Translations under genes and position numbers: made by a program
The notes under the pieces: generated by a model
Seen by the model: only the letters and a program-made list of their open reading frames with translations
Databases searched by the model: none
Told to the model about the DNA's origin: nothing
Shown here: one piece after another, positions 4,969 through 8,688 of the stretch
Layout: each line of letters starts with the position of its first letter
Position numbering within the stretch: position 1 is the first letter of the stretch
Assembly (NCBI GenBank): GCA_029263945.1
Contig: JARIDM010000146.1
Span: 1-8,688, forward strand
DNA from: Sporosarcina sp.
GTDB lineage: Bacteria > Bacillota > Bacilli > Bacillales_A > Planococcaceae
Reading direction: 5' to 3'
DNA length: 8,688 nt

Positions 4969-6384
4969 ATGGTTTTCAGCAGTTTAACGTTTTTATTCTT
5001 TTTCTTACCGATCGCACTTTTACTTTATATGATTAGTCCACGTAAATTGAAAAACCTACTCTTATTGGTCGTCAGTTTATTTTTCTATGCCTGGGGTGAA
5101 CCCGTCTACATATTCTTACTGCTTTTTTCTTCAATTGTTGACTATATTCATGGGCTTTATATTCATAAATACCGCGATACTTCCCCGAGTAAGGCAAAGC
5201 TAGTTCTTATGTCTTCAATTATTGTAAATCTTGGGGTCTTAACTTTTTTTAAATATGCCAACTTTCTTGTTGAGAACCTGAATCAGTTTGCAGGGATGGG
5301 GATTGATCCGCTCGATTTACCTTTACCCATTGGGATTTCTTTTTATACGTTTCAAACGATGTCCTACTCGATAGATGTCTATAGAGGGGTGCTTCGTCCT
5401 CAAAAGAACTTCATTACATTTGCACTTTATGTGTCTTTATTTCCACAGTTAATTGCAGGCCCTATTGTGCGTTATGAACATATTGAACAAGTGTTGATGC
5501 ATCGTACTTTCAGCAGAAGTCAATTTGCCGAAGGCGTTCAGATTTTCATTATCGGTCTTGGGAAAAAGGTCTTGATCGCCAATAGCATCGGTTCGCTTTG
5601 GCAGGATACCCAGGCAATCGGTGCTGGCGAATTAACGATACTTGCCGCCTGGCTTGGTATACTCGCCTTTATGCTCCAAATCTATTTTGACTTTAGTGGA
5701 TACTCGGATATGGCCATTGGACTGGGGAAGATGTTCGGCTTTAATTTCCCGACAAACTTTCGTTACCCTTATATCGCCAAAAGTGCGACCGAGTTTTGGC
5801 GTAGGTGGCATATTACCCTTGGCGCTTGGTTTAGAGACTATTTATACATTCCACTCGGGGGCAATCGTAAAGGAAAGTTAATCACTTACCGCAACCTATT
5901 TATTGTCTGGGCCGCAACAGGTTTATGGCACGGCGCCAGTTGGAATTTTATGTTATGGGGATTATATTTCGGACTTATTTTAGCCATTGAAAAAGCGGGG
6001 TTACTTAACTTTTTGAAGAAACTACCGGCTTTTTTCCAACATCTCTATTTGTTATTCATTGTCGTTATTAGTTGGGTGCTATTCACCGCTGAAGAGTTGG
6101 CACACGGCGTTACTTACCTAAAAACGATGTTTGGGTTTGGAGCACTTTATGACCAACGCTTTCTCTACGACTTTTATACACACATCGTCTTATTCATCAT
6201 TGCCGGCGTCGCTGCGACACCTTTATGGCGCGTGATCGACACGTCTTTAGTGCAAAAAGAAAGCAATTGGTGGGCACCGACCCGACAGCTTATTAAATTC
6301 ACGGGAATGCTTGCGATATTGTTACTTGCGACTGCTTATTTAGTAGATGATTCATTTAATCCATTTCTTTATTTCCGTTTCTAG
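4969..6384 (+). CDS. MBOAT family membrane-bound O-acyltransferase
   Basis: A 471-residue polytopic protein of the AlgI/DltB/PatA branch of membrane-bound O-acyltransferases. These take an acyl group, usually acetyl, from a cytoplasmic donor and pass it across the membrane to modify envelope polymers. The N-terminus MVFSSLTFLFFFLPIALLLYM is the typical start of the family, which is why I choose ATG 4969 over the TTG at 4948; the ribosome binding site is weak (GGATGTGATG). Further marks are FPQLIAGPIVRY (about 158-169), YFDFSGYSDMAIGLGKMFG (239-257), the RRWHITLGAWFRDYLYIPLGG block with His281, and the WHGASWNF block with the presumed catalytic His321. The C-terminus NPFLYFRF is also typical. 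About ten or more membrane segments are likely. The DHHW gene follows after 32 bp. Substrate is unknown. Confidence 0.92.
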   Translation: MVFSSLTFLFFFLPIALLLYMISPRKLKNLLLLVVSLFFYAWGEPVYIFLLLFSSIVDYIHGLYIHKYRDTSPSKAKLVLMSSIIVNLGVLTFFKYANFLVENLNQFAGMGIDPLDLPLPIGISFYTFQTMSYSIDVYRGVLRPQKNFITFALYVSLFPQLIAGPIVRYEHIEQVLMHRTFSRSQFAEGVQIFIIGLGKKVLIANSIGSLWQDTQAIGAGELTILAAWLGILAFMLQIYFDFSGYSDMAIGLGKMFGFNFPTNFRYPYIAKSATEFWRRWHITLGAWFRDYLYIPLGGNRKGKLITYRNLFIVWAATGLWHGASWNFMLWGLYFGLILAIEKAGLLNFLKKLPAFFQHLYLLFIVVISWVLFTAEELAHGVTYLKTMFGFGALYDQRFLYDFYTHIVLFIIAGVAATPLWRVIDTSLVQKESNWWAPTRQLIKFTGMLAILLLATAYLVDDSFNPFLYFRF

Positions 6385-6416
6385 CAGTACTTTTTCTAAC
6401 GCCAAGGGGTGAGCCT

Positions 6417-7544
6417 ATGAACTTCAAACTAAAAGAATTGATTGTGATTACCCTTTTCATCAGTTTTATCGGGGGAATTGGTTTGGTCAATCTCTTTACG
6501 AACGAGCGTCCTTTCTCTGAGCTTGAAAATCGTCCACTTGCACAATTCCCAACTTTTACAAAGGATCGTTTTCTGTCTGGTGCTTTTAACAAGGACTTTG
6601 AATCCTACTTAAGTGATCAATTTTACGGTAAGGAACTGTGGACTGGCCTAAAAGTAAAAGCACAGCAAGCTGTACTCAAGCAAGAAAATAACGGGGTTTA
6701 TTTCGGTAAAGACGGATATCTTTTCGAGAAGCCCACACCTATTTCTGCTCAACTAGATAAAAATATCAACCAGATAAATCAATTTAAAGAGCATAACACG
6801 CAACTCAACGTTTATGTAGCGTTGGCACCGACATCCATTGCGCTTTATCCTGAAAAACTTCCGACCTTTGCAGAAACAGGAATTCAGGAAGAAGCCATGG
6901 ATCTTATTGCTGAACAATTACAGCCAGCTGCCCAACTCATTGATTTGCTAACACCCTTGCAAAATAAAAAGGAAGACGCAATTTTTTATCGTACAGATCA
7001 CCACTGGACAACACGAGGGGCATTTTATGCATATCAAGAGGTCGCGAACAGAATGGGAATACGTCCGTTTCAAGTAAATGAATTCACAATTAAAACGGTC
7101 ACTGAAGACTTTTTGGGAACGTTCCATTCGAAAGCAAATGACAATCGTATTCCACCCGACGAAATGGAGGTTTTCATCCCTAAAATGCCTTATCACTATA
7201 CGATTACGTACGAAGATGGAACAACGTTGGATTCTTTGTATGATACAGACTTTCTCGATAAAAGAGACAAGTATTCGTTTTTCACAGGGGGAAATCATGC
7301 CAAAACAGTGATCACTTCAAGCGTGAACAACGGGCAGAAACTATTGCTTGTCAAAGATTCCTACGCACATGCCATGGTCCCTTTTCTCGCCAATCACTTT
7401 GAAGAAATTCATATGATTGACCTGCGTTATTATCACGAAAGTATTCAGGCTTACGTAGACGATCATGATATTCGTGACGCGCTTATTTTATATAATACGA
7501 TGAACTTTGCGAAGGATACATCGATTATTTATTTAGCACACTGA
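6417..7544 (+). CDS. DHHW family protein, membrane-anchored AlgJ/AlgX/PatB-like acyl transfer partner
   Basis: A 375-residue protein with an N-terminal membrane segment (about 6-27) and a large domain expected outside the cell. NERPFSELENRPLAQFP (29-45) is the usual entry of AlgJ/AlgX-like proteins. YRTDHHWTTRGAFYAY (191-206) carries the DHHW signature, with Asp194 and His196 (or His195) as candidate catalytic residues. LLLVKDSYAHAMVPFLANHF (309-328) supplies Ser315 as the likely nucleophile, completing an SGNH-type triad. The length is normal. The start is supported by AAGGGGTGA at 6404-6412. By analogy with PatA/PatB and AlgI/AlgJ pairs, I infer that it accepts the acyl group delivered by the upstream MBOAT and transfers it to a wall or surface polysaccharide. 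Which polymer, and whether acetyl is the group, cannot be read from the sequence. Confidence 0.88.
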   Translation: MNFKLKELIVITLFISFIGGIGLVNLFTNERPFSELENRPLAQFPTFTKDRFLSGAFNKDFESYLSDQFYGKELWTGLKVKAQQAVLKQENNGVYFGKDGYLFEKPTPISAQLDKNINQINQFKEHNTQLNVYVALAPTSIALYPEKLPTFAETGIQEEAMDLIAEQLQPAAQLIDLLTPLQNKKEDAIFYRTDHHWTTRGAFYAYQEVANRMGIRPFQVNEFTIKTVTEDFLGTFHSKANDNRIPPDEMEVFIPKMPYHYTITYEDGTTLDSLYDTDFLDKRDKYSFFTGGNHAKTVITSSVNNGQKLLLVKDSYAHAMVPFLANHFEEIHMIDLRYYHESIQAYVDDHDIRDALILYNTMNFAKDTSIIYLAH

Positions 7545-7549
7545 AAAAA

Positions 7550-7590
7550 ACCGATCTGACCTAGAATGAATGCCTTCTAGTCGGATCGGT
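7550..7590. terminator. Terminator between convergent DHHW and VWA genes
   Basis: Arms 7550-7566 and 7575-7590 pair with one bulged C and one G-T pair around an 8-base loop. On the minus strand the stem is followed by a run of seven T, giving a strong terminator for the VWA gene. On the plus strand only ACTTTTATA follows, so termination of the DHHW transcript may be weaker. Confidence 0.83.
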
Positions 7591-7594
7591 ACTT

Positions 7595-8688
7595 TTATAC
7601 CTCAAATGCGATGAAACTTCCCGCTTCAGCAAAATTATCTAGCTGAATGACACGATCAGAAAATAACTTCACCGTCTCCAAACGATTGCCCATTACAATA
7701 GAAAGTACGCGGCACGCCTGCTCTTTTCGCCGCCGATTAAAGTCCGCAAGTGTTTCGGCATCTAATTCATTTTCGCCATCTGTCATAAATAAAATGTCCG
7801 CCTTTTTAAAACGACTGCCGCTCACCGCATGCATCGCCTCTGTAAGCGCGCGTTCAAAGTTTGTTCCACCCCCTAAAAAGGTTTGGCTTAACACCGAGAT
7901 ATCTACTGCTTTTAGAACTCCTTTTTTGTACGTATATACTTGAGTTTGCGTAGAAAATAAGACTAAATGAAAATCTCTTTTCTGTTTTCTAGCGATCAAC
8001 AGAAGGGCAAACATAAACCCTTTAGATTGAGTCTCTAAATGATACATACTGCCTGATTGGTCTAGACAAAGTACGATAGGTCCTTTCCCTAATCGCTCCG
8101 CACTTTTCTCTTCATATTGCATTGTCTGGCCTTCTATAAAACGATATAAAAAATCTTTCCTTGTGCCAGGATGCATCAACAAACTCAACTCCGTTGGTAG
8201 CATTTTTTCAATTGTGTTCCCTAAAGATAGATCCCTTTTTTCGGTCCGACCTTCCTGTACACTCTTTTCCTTTTTTTGCACAATGTTTTTAAATCTTCCC
8301 GCCCATTGAGCGATCTCTTTCATTTTTTGATGCGCACTTATCTTTTCCGACAATGATAAAAGTTCCCGTAAAGGGATCTTCTTTAATGCATGATTTGGAG
8401 CTCCACTACCCGCTCCCAATAATATTTTCAAATCTCTTTCAGTTTGTTTTAGCTCTTCTATAACTTGTGCCAATTTCTCCGAAATGCGTGGACCATCATC
8501 TATTAAATGTTGGTGTATCTGGGCATTCATAGCGCCCATCGCTTCTTGGAACTCAGCCTCCATCAAAAGGTTTGTAATGCCCCGGTCATCTAGGATTCTG
8601 TGCTGCTGAAGTTCCAGTTGAATGTTTTCGTTTTTTTCCATCAACTTATGAAAACTCTTGTCTTCTTCCCTTTTTTCAATAAACCACG
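7595..8688 (-). CDS. VWA domain-containing protein (CoxE/ViaA-like), 5' end cut by window edge
   Basis: This is the C-terminal 364 residues of a von Willebrand factor A protein. The frame stays open to the right edge, and neither the TTG at 8644 nor the ATG at 8641 has a ribosome binding site, so the true start lies outside. The visible N-terminal half is helical and charged (EELKQTERDLKILLG, then a KK/RE-rich stretch). The VWA domain begins near visible residue 203 (GPIVLCLDQSGSMY) and has an intact metal site: D209-x-S211-x-S213, T275 in GGGTNFERAL and D303 in FMTDGENEL. It lacks a signal peptide in the visible part. ViaA-type proteins work with a MoxR/RavA AAA+ ATPase, usually encoded next door; that gene would lie beyond 8688. 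Family is firm; partner and client are inferred. Confidence 0.85.
   Translation of the reverse strand, partial: WFIEKREEDKSFHKLMEKNENIQLELQQHRILDDRGITNLLMEAEFQEAMGAMNAQIHQHLIDDGPRISEKLAQVIEELKQTERDLKILLGAGSGAPNHALKKIPLRELLSLSEKISAHQKMKEIAQWAGRFKNIVQKKEKSVQEGRTEKRDLSLGNTIEKMLPTELSLLMHPGTRKDFLYRFIEGQTMQYEEKSAERLGKGPIVLCLDQSGSMYHLETQSKGFMFALLLIARKQKRDFHLVLFSTQTQVYTYKKGVLKAVDISVLSQTFLGGGTNFERALTEAMHAVSGSRFKKADILFMTDGENELDAETLADFNRRRKEQACRVLSIVMGNRLETVKLFSDRVIQLDNFAEAGSFIAFEV

Noticed and set aside
6948..7298. Minus-strand 116-codon open frame inside the DHHW gene
   Set aside because: It lies wholly within a gene with clear family motifs, lacks a ribosome binding site and reads as cysteine- and isoleucine-rich antisense sequence.

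Overview
The window comes from a low-GC Gram-positive chromosome, most likely Bacillales (Bacillaceae or a close relative). The grounds are AT-rich codon use, strong AGGAGG-type ribosome binding sites, sigma-A-like promoters, compact hairpin-plus-T-run terminators, and gene families typical of bacilli (MepB, a SLAP-domain protein, a DUF1189-like membrane protein, a DUF4358 lipoprotein, MBOAT and DHHW proteins). No rRNA, tRNA, CRISPR array, insertion sequence or phage gene is visible.

Layout. (1) 1-1031, plus strand: the 3' end of a GNAT acetyltransferase, then a MepB-family gene closed by a perfect 19-bp hairpin that also serves the convergent genes on the other side. A 12-base direct repeat flanks the mepB unit. 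(2) 1068-2180, minus strand: a flavin reductase-like protein and a small DUF1189-like membrane protein, 14 bp apart, behind a good sigma-A promoter. (3) 2269-3350, minus strand: a cation diffusion facilitator (CDF) metal exporter. Its leader contains a terminator-like hairpin between the predicted promoter and the start codon, a layout suggestive of attenuation. (4) 3428-3875, plus strand: a small single-domain SLAP protein with its own terminator. (5) 3884-4265: a decayed MarR-type regulator without a credible start and with a missing C-terminus. (6) 4314-7544, plus strand: the most coherent functional block. It holds a DUF4358 lipoprotein, a membrane-bound O-acyltransferase (AlgI/DltB/PatA type) and a DHHW-family (AlgJ/AlgX/PatB-like) membrane-anchored protein. 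Together these look like a cell-envelope O-acylation machine: the MBOAT moves an acyl group across the membrane, the DHHW protein places it on an extracytoplasmic acceptor, and the lipoprotein has an unknown accessory role. A strong terminator separates the lipoprotein gene from the other two. (7) 7595-8688, minus strand: the C-terminal part of a VWA (CoxE/ViaA-like) protein that runs off the right edge.

The window is mostly ordinary accessory and housekeeping-type chromosome. I do not see a clearly new system. The two best leads are the acylation cassette with its unexplained lipoprotein and internal terminator, and the CDF leader with its terminator hairpin and a 40-codon leader ORF that ends on the CDF start codon.
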